From Neoceratodus forsteri (lineage: Eukaryota > Chordata > Ceratodontiformes > Ceratodontidae): a stretch of 64,000 nt of DNA. Every line of letters starts with the position of its first letter. The stretch's first letter is position 1. The stretch spans positions 1,077,391,001 through 1,077,455,000 of the forward strand of contig CM057453.1 of assembly GCA_016271365.2 (NCBI GenBank), read 5' to 3'. Below are positions 22,697 to 32,629 of the stretch, piece after piece. The notes under the pieces are model-generated. The model did no database searches. It was not told the DNA's origin and saw nothing but the letters and a program-made list of their open reading frames with translations. The position numbers and the translations under genes are program-made.

Positions 22697-23386
22697 TTAT
22701 TTTGCCGTCTTAGGTGGGTTGTAGATGCAGCCTATGAGCAGGGGCTTAGTCCTGCCACGCAGTATTTTGATGAACACCACATCGCCATCTGATTGGGTAT
22801 GGCCTATCATCACCAGGGAGGAATTTAGGGAGTTTTTAACATAAAGGATAACTCCACCACCCTTTCTACCACACCTATCTTGTCTAAAAGACTTAAACCC
22901 CCAGAGTGCAACCTCGTGCTTTAGGATACTAGGCGTGAGCCAGGTTTTGGAAATGGCAATTATGTCAGGGGAGTACATATTTACCCATGCCTCGAGTTCA
23001 TATATTTTAGGCCTGAGGCTCTTAGTTTTCATGTGGACTAGTTTCAGACCTTTGGCATTGCCCCAGACAGCCACAGAAGGTGACACAGTTGGCACATTAG
23101 GACATGGAGGGCCAGGATTAGATTCAATATCCCCAGTAAGTAATAACTTAATGGTCAGCAGGAATTTCAGGACTGACCCAAGAGGGAGGGAGGAAGATCT
23201 GACTTTTGTAACTGAGATATTCCATAACCATATAGCAGCTTCCCCATTTTCTAAGCCCGTATATGGTGATAAGGGTAGGATTAAGATTGGCTTGGGGGTA
23301 GATACATCAGAAACTGGAGTACAGAGGGTCTCTGGACTGCCCTGTGCCCTGTCTGAAACTGAGCAGCAATAGGTCTGTACCCAGTA
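22697..23386 (-). pseudogene. L2-like LINE: 2A peptide plus endonuclease domain
   Basis: An open frame of 230 codons runs from the stop at 23387-23389 to 22697. It carries LLLTGDIESNPGP, with GDIESNPGP at 23108-23134: a textbook 2A motif (D-x-E-x-NPGP) preceded by hydrophobic residues. Then follow HMKTKSLRPKIYELEAWV, AISKTWLT, RKGGGVILYVKN and GCIYNPPK. AISKTWLT is the position where APE-type endonucleases have E-T-W, so the catalytic Glu is replaced by Lys. The frame stops before the GD.N motif. No Met precedes the 2A; a hydrophobic frame at 23307-23492 (MNILDFNLNF...) overlaps in another phase and probably supplied the start before a frameshift. The 2A identification is strong; the copy is inactive. 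Confidence 0.75.
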
Positions 23387-23492
23387 CTAGAAGTATGTAG
23401 GTACAAGCCAGCACAATACCCAGCGCCATATTAAAGCTTAAAGATGGGTCAACGAAGAGGTAGAAGTTCAGATTAAAATCCAAGATATTCAA
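23307..23492 (-). pseudogene. Hydrophobic N-terminal frame of LINE copy B
   Basis: A 61-codon frame with a strongly hydrophobic middle (MALGIVLACTYILLVLGTDL). It lies just 5' of the 2A-bearing frame and in another phase. LINE copy A also has a hydrophobic leader upstream of its 2A, so this may be the amino end of the same polyprotein. That link is inference. Confidence 0.35.
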
Positions 23493-23904
23493 CAGTAGCA
23501 GGATAGGGAAAAGCCTGGAGTAGAAAAATGTGGGTGGAGAGGGTATCTAGGTGCAACTATTGAAAAAGTGTGAGATAGGATAATGTGGGTGGTTAGGATC
23601 ACCGCCACTAAAACAGGAGGCCACAGTGTCCTCCACTCCTAGCCAAAACACCCCAAAACCTGAGTCAAAGCACCCCGAACCTGAGCAAGAGCTATGCAAA
23701 AGAATGAAAGAATGTCAGGAGAATATTCAGTGTGTGAAGAAGGAGGAAACAGTGACCTCTAGGGGTAGCTGGGTATAACTTGCAAATGGGAAACTAGGCT
23801 TTTTTGTTTTTTTGTAAACTATCAATTTTTTAACTATAAATCTGGCACAAATTCTTAGTGCAAGTACACAGCGACACTAAAGGACGCTGTGGAATGCAGA
23901 CAGC

Positions 23905-24250
23905 AGTGAGTAAGAGAATGAGTCAGCACTGGTATGGTGGCTGAAAGGCACCAGGTTCAAATCTGCTGTTCACTGCTCCTGAGACAGAGTGCCTCAGCTG
24001 GAAGTAGAGGTAAATGAAGGAATAAAGGGATGAAAGGCTTCAGTGGTTAGTATTATTTTGCTGCCTTGGTTGTGACTAAAAAGTAATGAGGATGAGACCA
24101 CCTACAATGAATGAGACTGCTCTCTAATGCCTGTTTCCCATTGTGCCACTTTCAACCACTAGACCCTCACGTGAATGAGGGTAAAGTCACATTGACATCA
24201 CTTCCATTTGTATGCTCTCCCAAACCATCAATAAAAAGAATAAACTTAAA
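23905..24250 (+). mobile_element. tRNA-derived SINE-like sequence
   Basis: GGTTCAAATC (about 23951-23960) fits an RNA polymerase III B box. A TCAGCACTGGT segment about 30 bp upstream could be an A-box remnant. The region ends in AATAAAAAGAATAAA near 24230-24243. No second copy was seen in this window, so the assignment rests on the box only. Confidence 0.35.
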
Positions 24251-24309
24251 CAGTACCTCTGAATCTCCTGCACTCAAAAGAGCAGTGTGAACCACTGGTT
24301 TAACTTTCT

Positions 24310-24400
24310 ACCCCTTCTTGTCTGATCCAGTGGTATCAGTTGGTAATGTACTGCACTAGCATACTCAAGACTTGGGGTTGGGTCTCAGTCCTTATGCCTG
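24310..24400 (+). other. Possible second tRNA-like promoter remnant
   Basis: GATCCAGTGGTATCAGTTGG is followed about 45 bp later by GGGTTGGGTCTCAGTCC, loosely resembling A and B boxes of a tRNA-derived SINE head. It does not fold as a functional tRNA to my eye. Confidence 0.2.
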
Positions 24401-24944
24401 GGGAGGTGGGGCTCAGGAAGCATTGCAGAGACATCATCCACTGGGCCCATTGGGAAGAAGCTAGTGGTGTTGACAGTAAGCGACCCTGCACCATCTAGCA
24501 CCACCCTCACTAGTAGGAGCAGTGCTATGGACATTAGCCTCAGACTTGGTGATGAAAGAGCTATGAGTGGGCTTTAGGGAGGAAACTTTCCACCCCACTT
24601 TGTTGACAATGAGTGCTGAATAACCACACAACAACTGAACCCACAGGTCCCTTCTGTCTGCCATCCCACCTGGAGTTAACATTTGTTATTTTGCAAATCC
24701 ACTTCTTTTAGCCCTTCATCCTAGCTGCTGAAAAAAAGTAATAATCAATGATACTTTTAAAATGCCATTACTTTTCTCACACTCAGCTGTTGCACACTGC
24801 AAACACAATATGTGCCCCTTGTCCAGTGGCCCCTCCCAAAAGTCCCCTGTAGTGTCTAATGGCCCCCCCCCACACAAAATTCCTGTTATCTAATGGCTAT
24901 GAAAATGGACATTAAATAATAATATTGCTTGTATTACACACTGG

Positions 24945-25061
24945 GAAAAGTTTGATAATGATAATAGTCTTTTTAGCTGGGATGGCTTACATCTGAGTAA
25001 AAAGGGTAGCCTTCTTCTTGGTAAACAATTCCTATCAATAATTGAACAATGTTTAAACTAA
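24945..25061 (+). pseudogene. CR1-like ORF1 C-terminus (esterase-type DGLH motif)
   Basis: A frame open to the TAA at 25059-25061 reads ...SLFSWDGLHLSKKGSLLLGK.... D-G-L-H matches the catalytic Asp-His block of the SGNH-type esterase domain of CR1 ORF1 proteins. The rest of ORF1 is missing because of 5' truncation. ORF2 begins inside its end. Confidence 0.65.
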
Positions 25062-26044
25062 AAACTGGGGGGCAAAGTGGGAGTGATAAAGTGGAACCAG
25101 TGCCATTGAGTGATGAACTCACATTTCTTATGTGTAATGCCAGAAGTTTGAATACTGTCAAATTAACTGAGCTATTGGGTAGAATGGATAAGGATGATTT
25201 GGACATTGTAGCAATCACTGAGACGTGGTGGAATGATGATTCCCAGTGGTTCAATGCCATTCCAGGATATAATTTATATTATAATAATAGAAGTAATAGA
25301 ACAGGTGGAGTGGTGTACCTTTACATAAGGAATACGATTCCAATTATGGAATCATCCATACTATTGGTAAATGGGGTGGAGATAGAGGGATGCTGTATAC
25401 AATTACAATACCTAAAGAAAAAACTCATATTAATAAATATATATCGTCCCCCTAATGCTGATTCTGTATATGACCAGGCTCTGATACAATTTTTAGTAGA
25501 ACACTCTGAATTGTCTGATATTATTATCATGGGAAATTTAAATCTCCTAGGTATTGATTGGCAAAAACTTACTGCATCTACAAATACTGAATATAACTAT
25601 CTGGGAACATTTATTAATTTAGGTTTAGAACAAATGGTGATGGAACCTACCCATGAAAAAAATATCCTGGATCTCATTCTGACCAATACTCCGGATAAAT
25701 TTAACAGCATAGAAATAGTTGAACCATTGGAATCTAGTGATCACAACGCAGTTACATTCTCTATAATGGAATCAAAAAATAGTAGTAGGGAAAACAAATA
25801 TTGTTTCAATTATTATAAGGGTAATTATAAAGAAATAAAGGAAGTATTGCTGAAAACTAACTGGAAAACATTATATAAAGACAAGAGCGCAGATGAGTGT
25901 TGGCATCTTCTTAAGGGAAAGATATGTGATCTAGAACAAAAATTTATTCCTAAAATTAAAATAAACAATCAAAAAGGTAAAATCCCAGTATGGTTGACCC
26001 CAAAAATACAAATACATATATATAAAAAAAAAAAAAGCATATAA
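25049..26044 (+). CDS. CR1-like ORF2, endonuclease domain (truncated)
   Basis: 331 codons, starting at an ATG that overlaps the ORF1 stop by 13 nt. Visible motifs: CNARSL (residues 29-34), AITETWWND (about 55-63) with the catalytic Glu-58, YNNRSNRTGGVVYLYI, INIYRPPNAD, IIIMGNLNLLGIDW (about 158-171) and SSDHNAVTF with the terminal catalytic His. In IIIMGNLN the catalytic Asp of the GDFN motif is Asn-163, so nicking activity should be lost. The frame ends in a run of AAAA/TATA near 26010-26045, where a slippage-like frameshift separates it from 26151-26566. The Met fits the ORF1-ORF2 arrangement of CR1. Confidence 0.75.
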   Translation: MFKLKTGGQSGSDKVEPVPLSDELTFLMCNARSLNTVKLTELLGRMDKDDLDIVAITETWWNDDSQWFNAIPGYNLYYNNRSNRTGGVVYLYIRNTIPIMESSILLVNGVEIEGCCIQLQYLKKKLILINIYRPPNADSVYDQALIQFLVEHSELSDIIIMGNLNLLGIDWQKLTASTNTEYNYLGTFINLGLEQMVMEPTHEKNILDLILTNTPDKFNSIEIVEPLESSDHNAVTFSIMESKNSSRENKYCFNYYKGNYKEIKEVLLKTNWKTLYKDKSADECWHLLKGKICDLEQKFIPKIKINNQKGKIPVWLTPKIQIHIYKKKKSI

Positions 26045-26150
26045 TAAACTCAAAGTCGACCATAGTGTAGAAAATAGAATTAAGTATAAAAAATAATTTA
26101 AAATCACTAAATCCTTTATTAAAAATGAAAGGAAATGAATTGAATTTAAA

Positions 26151-26566
26151 TTGTCAACATTGGAATATAATCCGAAATCCTTCTATGCGTATATAAATAA
26201 AAACACAAATTCTAATTCACCAATATCTACTATTGTTAATGAAGGGACAGTCATTGAAAATGGATTAGATGTAAGTAATATATTCAATAAATATTTTGGG
26301 TCAGTGTTCATAAATAAAGGACCCTTAAATGATTCAGAATATAATTATTCTAGTCCATATGAAGTAATTACTATGAGGGAAATAAAAGAGGCAATTAGAT
26401 TACTAAAAGAAACTTCATCTTCAGGGCCAGATAATGTAAATACATACTTCATTAAACAAATGTTGGATGCACTTTTGTACCCACTATACATGATTTTCAA
26501 CAAATCATATAAGAATGGGGAAGTTCCTCATGATTGGAGGTTGGCTACGGTGATACCAATATATAA
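26151..26566 (+). pseudogene. CR1-like ORF2 linker and RT fingers (interrupted)
   Basis: The frame continues ORF2 with YNPKSFYAYINKNTNS, IENGLDVSNIFNKYFGSVF, TMREIKEAIRLLKETSSSGP and NGEVPHDWRLATVIPIYK. These are the conserved run-up to RT motifs in CR1 and Jockey-like LINEs. The CR1 frame is cut after ...VIPIYK by the inserted element and resumes after 27069 with KGNRSKVDNYRPISLTSV. Confidence 0.75.
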
Positions 26567-27069
26567 GACGCAATGCCCTCCTCAAAGAGCATTTTGCTAC
26601 CAACTGCACATGCTTTCTCCATCGCTAAATTCCCTGCATGTCTCTTATCAGTTTCTGGACCCATTTCTTAATTCAGTACCTTTTTGCCGCTGACTCCTCT
26701 CTACTGCTGCTGTAGATACACTTGCCTACCCAAATAGTATGTAATCTAACCACATGATGTAATTGTGAAATGTTCCATGCTAGTACAACACTGCCTGACA
26801 TACTCCTCATCCTTTTTCTTTGTACCAACCATATGCATCTCAACTTCTGCATCCATCCTTCTGGACCACTTGTTGTTATCTGCTAATTACACGTGTGCTG
26901 AATTATGGGCCACTGTTGTTACCTGCTAATTTGTATGTACTGATTTTTTGTATTATTGTACTGCACTCCTGTAACCCCTTACCCCAGGGCGCATCTGGAA
27001 TCGAGCGGTACTCTGCTCAGTATGCCTTCCTGGTAAATCTCTTAAATAAATAAATAAATAAATAAATAA
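26567..27069 (+). mobile_element. LINE-tail/SINE-like insertion with (AAAT)n tail
   Basis: This splits the CR1 RT frame: coding similarity stops at ...CCAATATATAAG and resumes at AAGGGAAACAGG. The left and right junctions share ATAAG, a short target duplication. The 3' part has GCTCAGTATGCCTTCCTGGT and an (AAAT)n tail, shared with 19030-19135 and 62515-62605. It holds no ORF of its own and was presumably mobilised by an L2-like RT. Confidence 0.75.
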
Positions 27070-28368
27070 GAAGGGAAACAGGAGTAAGGTTGATAATTAC
27101 AGACCTATTAGTTTGACATCGGTGGTGTGCAAAATTATGGAAAGGATATTGAAACAAAGGATGGATCAAGAGTTAATAACTAAGGGTATACAGGATATTA
27201 CACAACATGGATTTTGTAGGGGAAGATCATGTACTACAAATCTTGTTACTTTTTATGAGAGTATAAATATTAGCTTGGATAATGGTATTCCAGTGGATGT
27301 TGTGTTCTTGGATTTTAGAAAGGCATTTGACAAAGTTTCACATAGTCTCTTAGTTATGAAATTGAGCAAGCTGGGATTTAATGGCTATACTGTCAAATGG
27401 GTTGAGGAATGGTTGAAAGATAGAAGCCAGAGTGTGAGAATAGGGAATATATCTTCGACTAGTATCCCAGTTACAAGTGGAGTACCCCAGGGTTCTGTCT
27501 TGGGACCCACATTGTTTGAAATATTTATTGGGGACCTACAATTGGGGGTCAATAGTCAGATCAGCAAATTTGCAGATGACACTAAAATATCAGCAGAAGT
27601 GGATTCAGAAATAAAAATAAATTTATTAAAACAAGATTTAATGATTGTTGAAAAATGGGCAAAAGACAATAATAAGTGGTTTAACATTGACAAGTGCATG
27701 GTGATGCACTTTGGTAAAAAGAACCCTAGTGTTGATTATACACTAGGTGGGAATCAAATTAGGATCAGAACACAGGAACAAGATTTAGGAGTAATAGTAA
27801 ACAATAAATTTGACTGGAGTAATCAATGTATCAAAGTGATTCAAACAGGAAATCGTATTATTAATGCAATTAAAAAATCATTTATAACACGTAATAAAGA
27901 ATGTATAATGAAATTGTATAAATCTTACATTAGACCACATACTGACTATGCAGTTTCCTTTCGGGCTCCATATTTGGAAAAAGATAAAAAAATGATAGAA
28001 AGTCTACAGAGAAGAATGACCAAATTAATTCCAGAAATAAAATCTTTATCATATCAAGATAGGGTGAAATCCCTGGGATTATATGATTTACAAGCAAGAC
28101 GTGATAGAGGGGATTTGTTGTTATTGTTCAATATTTTGAATGATGAACATCTTATGGAATTAAGTGGACTAACCTATATGGAAAAAATATATGGATTAAG
28201 ATGTAATAACAGACAAATTAAAGTACAAAAGGCAATTACCAATAAAAGGAAATATTTTTTTTACAGTGAGGACCGCAGTACTTTGGAATTCTTTGCCACA
28301 GTGTATAGTTGAACAAACATCCTGGAAACAGTTCAAAGTTCAACTAGATATGTTATTGCTGGGTAGTT
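27070..28368 (+). CDS. CR1-like ORF2 reverse transcriptase and C-terminal domain
   Basis: An open frame from 27113 to 28312 (399 codons) carries: MERILKQRMDQELI, HGFCRGRSCTTNLVTFYESI, VVFLDFRKAFDKVSHSLL, TSGVPQGSVLGPTLFEIFI and ISKFADDTKI, with FADD at codons 153-156 (27569-27580). Then WFNIDKCMVMHFGKKNP, DLGVIVNNKFDW, YKSYIRPHTDYAVSF and LQRRMTKLIPEIKSLSYQDR. All RT palm residues are present. A run of T at about 28255-28262 shifts the frame; the true end TVRTAVLWNSLPQCIVEQTS continues to about 28368. Coding before 27113 extends back to the insertion junction. The RT core itself looks intact, but the gene is split. Confidence 0.8.
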
Positions 28369-28440
28369 GAAAACAATTTCCCCCACTATTGTGGGAAAAG
28401 TGGTCCCGATGGGCCTAGTGCCTGCTTCCACTTTAATAAC

Positions 28441-29546
28441 TGACAGTAATACCGAGAGTAATACCAGTTGTACATTGTAATCAAACACACATGCTCACAC
28501 AAAATGCATCACAAAGCATCTAGTACACGTGGGAAGCCCTGGGGCCTAGTGGCCCTCAGTCTGTTGGCATAGAATCAAAGCAGGCACAGCAGCAAGGTAG
28601 TACAATAGCCAGCCAATTACATATGCACACTCTGTGCCTCAGGTACAGTATTACCAGCATCTTGCTAACCTTGGGTACTGAATACATATATGTATTCACC
28701 ATACAACCAGCAGTATAATAAAATAATTTTCTTTAGTGCAAGGGGTGAATACATATATGTATTCAGTACCTGAGGCTAGCAGGATACATCTAGTATTACT
28801 CCTCCAATGCAAGTTAATGGCTAAAACCAAGTTAAATCATATGACTCATTTTCTGTTGGGGTGTCAATGGGGAATAATTCCCTACACACCATAGTAGAAA
28901 ATCTGATACACAAAACTAGTCACATCCATGACAATAAGCTCCAAAGTTAAATTTGGCACCTAAAAATATTTTTGCACACAAAGTGCAAACTTGGACCACT
29001 AGCACTACACTTGGGAGTAGTCTGAACAAATGAAACTCCTGAGTCACAATCCGCTGATTCAGTAGTCAAAGTACTCCCCCAACCCCACCTCTGAGAATAG
29101 TGTTGTATTAAAAAATAAAATGCCTGAGAGATGGGGGTATGAAACACTCCCTGAGGCACAGAAAATGTAATCCTCATCTGCCCAACATTGCCAGAGGTGA
29201 GAAAGAGTGGGGGAACTCCTGTGTAACACATGAGTAAAAGTATTCATTTCTCTGGCCTATGTAAACACAACAATGCAGTGGTTTTGTTCTTGCACATCTT
29301 AAAAAAATATAAAAGACGGAAATGAACCTTTGCAAAAATAATATACAACCAAAACAAGTAACTGGCAATTTGGTAACTTTCACAGTTAATTCGGCACCTG
29401 GGATTGTCTCCATCTAAAATCCACAGGCCAAGTCATACCTCTCAACCTTTTGTCACTGAAATGAGGAACACAGATGCTCAAAATCTGAGAAACTAAACTT
29501 AATGAAGGACAAATCCTCAAACATGGACAAATAAGCTCAGAACAGT
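28441..29546. other. Unassigned sequence with a palindromic pair
   Basis: No ORF or family was recognised. It includes the inverted repeat at 28660-28783, listed separately. Confidence 0.5.
28660..28783. repeat. Inverted repeat containing two perfect 18-bp palindromes
   Basis: GAATACATATATGTATTC occurs at 28680-28697 and 28747-28764. The surrounding ~40 bp are inverted copies of each other (GGGTACTGAATAC against GTATTCAGTACCTGAGGCTA), separated by about 45 bp. This could be a small MITE end pair or a secondary-structure hotspot. Confidence 0.75.
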
Positions 29547-29554
29547 GTGAAAAC

Positions 29555-31438
29555 TAGAGATGAAGCAAAATTACTTTCCGCTGATGAAGTGAATGCAAAG
29601 TGATCTCTTCGCGTTGTCACTCCGCTAGACAGAGTGGCCAAAGCAAAAGGCTAACTTCACCTTGTAATTATTACTTCATGTTGTCATTCCTCCTTAACGT
29701 GAAATAAGGTGGTGTGGCAACAATATTGGCAGCCCCTCACAGACACAGTCACCAGAATTAATGTGCACCCCCAAAATGCTACTGTCTTGTGTCCACAAAA
29801 CTCCCCAGTGCTGATGAAGTGAAATTATAGCACAACAAGAAATGCAAAGCCTCCCAGAATTAATGGTGCACTCAGACATGCATGCAGTGGTAGCACACAG
29901 CCAACAGAATTAATGTGCATCCCCAAAATGCTACTGTCTTGTGTCCAGAAAATTCCCCAGTGCTGATGATGTGAAATGATAGCACAACAAAAAATGCAAA
30001 GTCTCCCAGAATTAATGGTGCACTCAGTCATGCGTGCAGTGGTCACACACAGTCACTAGAATTAATGTGCATTCCCAAAATGCTATTATCTTGGGTCCAG
30101 AACATTCCCCTGTGCTGATGAAGTGAAATGAGAGTGTAACAAGAAATGCAAAGTCTCCAAGAATTAATGGCACACTCAGTCATGCATGCAGTGGTAACAC
30201 ACAGTCACCGGAATTAATGTGCATCCCCAAAATGCTACAGTCTTGTGTCTAGAAAATTCCCCAGTGCTTATGAAGTAAAATGATAGCACAAAAAGAAATG
30301 CAAAGTTTCCCAGAATTAATGGTGTACTGCAAAGTGCAAATGCACAGATGGATTAAGAGTGTGCTGCGCATTCAAGAGATGCAGATGCAAAGGCACAACA
30401 ACACCTAACCAGTGCTCACAAGTCACAAATCCAAATCTGGAAAAGAATACCTTTTGCCTGTTGGGGGAGGCAGTGCACGACAGTAACAGTCCATTACCAG
30501 GAAAGATACCACAAAGCAGTATAAAAAATTCACTTAAGTGCAGTGGATAGCAGGGTTCACACTGCTGCAATTACTCTGTGGCACAATAAAAGGTGTCTGA
30601 TTTAATGGCACGCATTGCACACACATACACACACACACTACAAGTAATGCGTAGCAAATTGAAAACCTTTAGTAATATAACCAAATGTTTTAAACAAACT
30701 GAAATTATACACTGCTGCACCACAACAATCAGTGAAAAAATTTCAAGAATTACTGAAAATATTACTGTGTTTACATTAACACAGTTATACAAGAAAAATA
30801 TAACCAAAAGAAAAAGACTGCCTTTTTCTCCCAGTTAATCTACCTACACCACATGCCACACCACATGCATCTTAGATGCCCCTCCTGCGAAGCACACTTC
30901 ACAGTACACAGACTGACTGTTCTAAATTAACATTCAAAATCCACACACAAACAATAAACACTCGATGATATGAGCACAGGAGGGTTTTCTACAATCAATG
31001 TACTAAATTTTGAGCAAAACAAATGGCTCAAACAGGCTTTTTTAACAGCTTTTAGAAGATTTGAATCACAGCGCATTGAGAGGAAACTGTCTCCATTTTC
31101 CACTAGACACACACTACACAGAACTGAGACTGTGCAGAACAATCTAGAGCCCATGTGAGCTGCAATCCCATGACGCACTGCAAAATTCACCTTGGAGCTC
31201 AATTATAAGGCGAAGTGATGTGAAGTACGTTGATTTCAATGTACTGTACTTCGCCTTATAATTGGTGGAGAAGTGGTTTGGGGAAGGAGGAATAATGCAA
31301 AGCCATTGGTTTCAATGGACTTCTCATTCCTCATTATAACGCAAAGTACACCGCTCCACATTGCGGGCACTTCGCGGATTCCACATTACTCTGTGAATCA
31401 CTCAGCAAAGCGTTTTTCAGCCACTTCACCCACCACTA
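29555..31438 (-). mobile_element. hAT-like non-autonomous element, copy 2 (complete)
   Basis: Ends are TAGAGATGAAGC (left) and, reading inward on the minus strand, TAGTGGTGGGTGAAGTGGC (right). Flanking 8-mers are GTGAAAAC (29547-29554) and GTGGAAAC (31439-31446), identical in 7 of 8 positions as expected of an aged hAT target duplication. Length is 1884 bp. The orientation is inverted relative to copies 1 and 3. It holds no transposase ORF. Homologous short frames in the three copies (for example 30927-31202 against 142-417) differ by indels and look like shared non-coding sequence. Confidence 0.8.
29735..30330 (-). repeat. ~145-bp tandem monomers inside hAT-like copy 2
   Basis: About four units carry CAGAATTAATGTGCATCCCC, AATGCTACTGTCTTGTGTCC and CCCAGAATTAATGG. 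They are the reverse complement of the 2785-3230 and 45605-46040 monomers. This copy has one unit more than the other two. Confidence 0.8.
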
Positions 31439-31639
31439 GTGGAAACCCATTGTGTTTACTTGTATTTGCTTTTGCATCTTAGAATTATGACTTTTTAGTT
31501 TAGAGTGTGAATTATAGCACATTTTCTACGTGAGCAGCACCTTTTGTATGAGGGATGGATGAGGGTCACAGCAATTTTAATAGTTCATGTTTAGCCTCCA
31601 GGCTGCATTATTCTGCCTGTACACCACCTCCACATAAGT

Positions 31640-32490
31640 TCTGCAGCTCTAGTAAAGGGGCTTGGCAAGTTTGGAGGAATGGTCAAATGTATGGCAGCTT
31701 AGATTCAACACAAAGAAGTGCAAAGTAATGCACCTGGGAAACAAAAACCCAGGGGAAGAGAAAACAATGGAGGGTGAGATACTGACAACAAAAATTGGAA
31801 GGTACCTGGGGGTAGTCATATCAGATGACCTAAAGGTGGGCCAGCAATGTAATACTGGGATGCATAGGGAAATGCATCACCAGTAGAAAACAGGAAGTTG
31901 TTGGCCCTCTGTACAGACAGTTGGTAAGACCACATCTGGAGTACTGTGTACAGTTCTGGAGACCCCATCTCCACAAAGATATAGACAGGGTGGAGGCTAT
32001 CCAGAGGAGGGCAACCAAAATGGTGCGGGGTCTGCACCAGAAGACATACAAAGAAAGACTAAATGAGCTTAAGATGTATAGCCTCAAGGAAAGGAGGGAG
32101 AGAGGGGACATGATATGAACTTTGAAATACCTCAAGGGAATCAACAAAGTCCAAGAGGGTAGCATCTCTCAGAAAAAGAGATGTGCAAGAACAAGGGGGC
32201 ACAATTTGAAGATAGAGGGGGGACGGCTCAGAGGTAATGTGAGGAAGTATTTCTTCACAGAGAGAGCTGTAGATGCATGGAACGGCCTTCCTGAGGAGGT
32301 CGTAGAGTCAAAAACAGTGGGGGAATTCAATAATACATGGGACAGACATAAGGCAATTCTAGTGGGGGGGTAGGAGAAAGTAGGCTGTTGGTTAACTAGG
32401 ATCTGCAGCTTATCCGTTAGGTAGGGAAATGGGCAGACTAGGTGGGCCAAGTGGTCCTTATCTGCCATAAAATTCTATGTTTCTTCCAAC
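31640..32490 (+). pseudogene. CR1 LINE, 3' end (RT thumb and C-terminal region)
   Basis: 5' truncated. Frames at 31662-31886, 31921-32118 and 32122-32373 read WQLRFNTKKCKVMHLGNKNP, GRYLGVVISDDL, QLVRPHLEYCVQFWRPHLHK, RRATKMVRGLHQKTYKERL, LKYLKGINKVQEG and NVRKYFFTERAVDAWNGLPE. These are classic CR1 ORF2 carboxyl motifs. The 3' UTR has GGTGGGCCAAGTGGTCCTTA and ends near AATTCTATGTTTC, close to the ATTCTATG tail of vertebrate CR1. Two frameshifts and stops are present. The protein is close to the minus-strand CR1 at 56.4-59.8 kb, so they probably belong to one subfamily. Confidence 0.8.
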
Positions 32491-32629
32491 AGTGGCATCT
32501 TGGAAAACATTGTTCAAGCAGTGAAAACAAAGCAGCAGTTTTAAGTATGCACAGAAACACAGTATTTGTAATCCATCTGATCTGGTAGCTTTTCTTCTGT
32601 TACTTATGTAGAGGTCACCTATTAAAATG

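Larger units (their letters stand above)
19960..23500 (-). mobile_element. L2-like LINE, near full length, minus strand (LINE copy B)
   Basis: On the minus strand, from 23500 down: a hydrophobic N-terminal frame, a canonical 2A motif (23134-23108), the endonuclease, a linker, a reverse transcriptase with YADD, a C-terminal segment ending near 20329, and a 3' UTR ending with a TCAGTGGGCCTACCCGATCA block near 19990. The same terminus is present at 9040-9460. The copy is interrupted by stops and frameshifts but is less decayed than most here. No 5' monomer array was seen upstream. Confidence 0.8.
24945..28440 (+). mobile_element. CR1-like LINE, 5' truncated, with a nested insertion
   Basis: The element contains the carboxyl end of ORF1 (DGLHL motif), ORF2 endonuclease, linker, RT and C-terminal domain, then a short 3' UTR with CCCGATGGGCCTAGTGCCTG. 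ORF2 is split by a SINE-like insertion at 26567-27069 and by one or two frameshifts. Codon use is strongly A/T rich, unlike the minus-strand CR1 at 56.4-59.8 kb, so it is a separate family. Confidence 0.8.
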
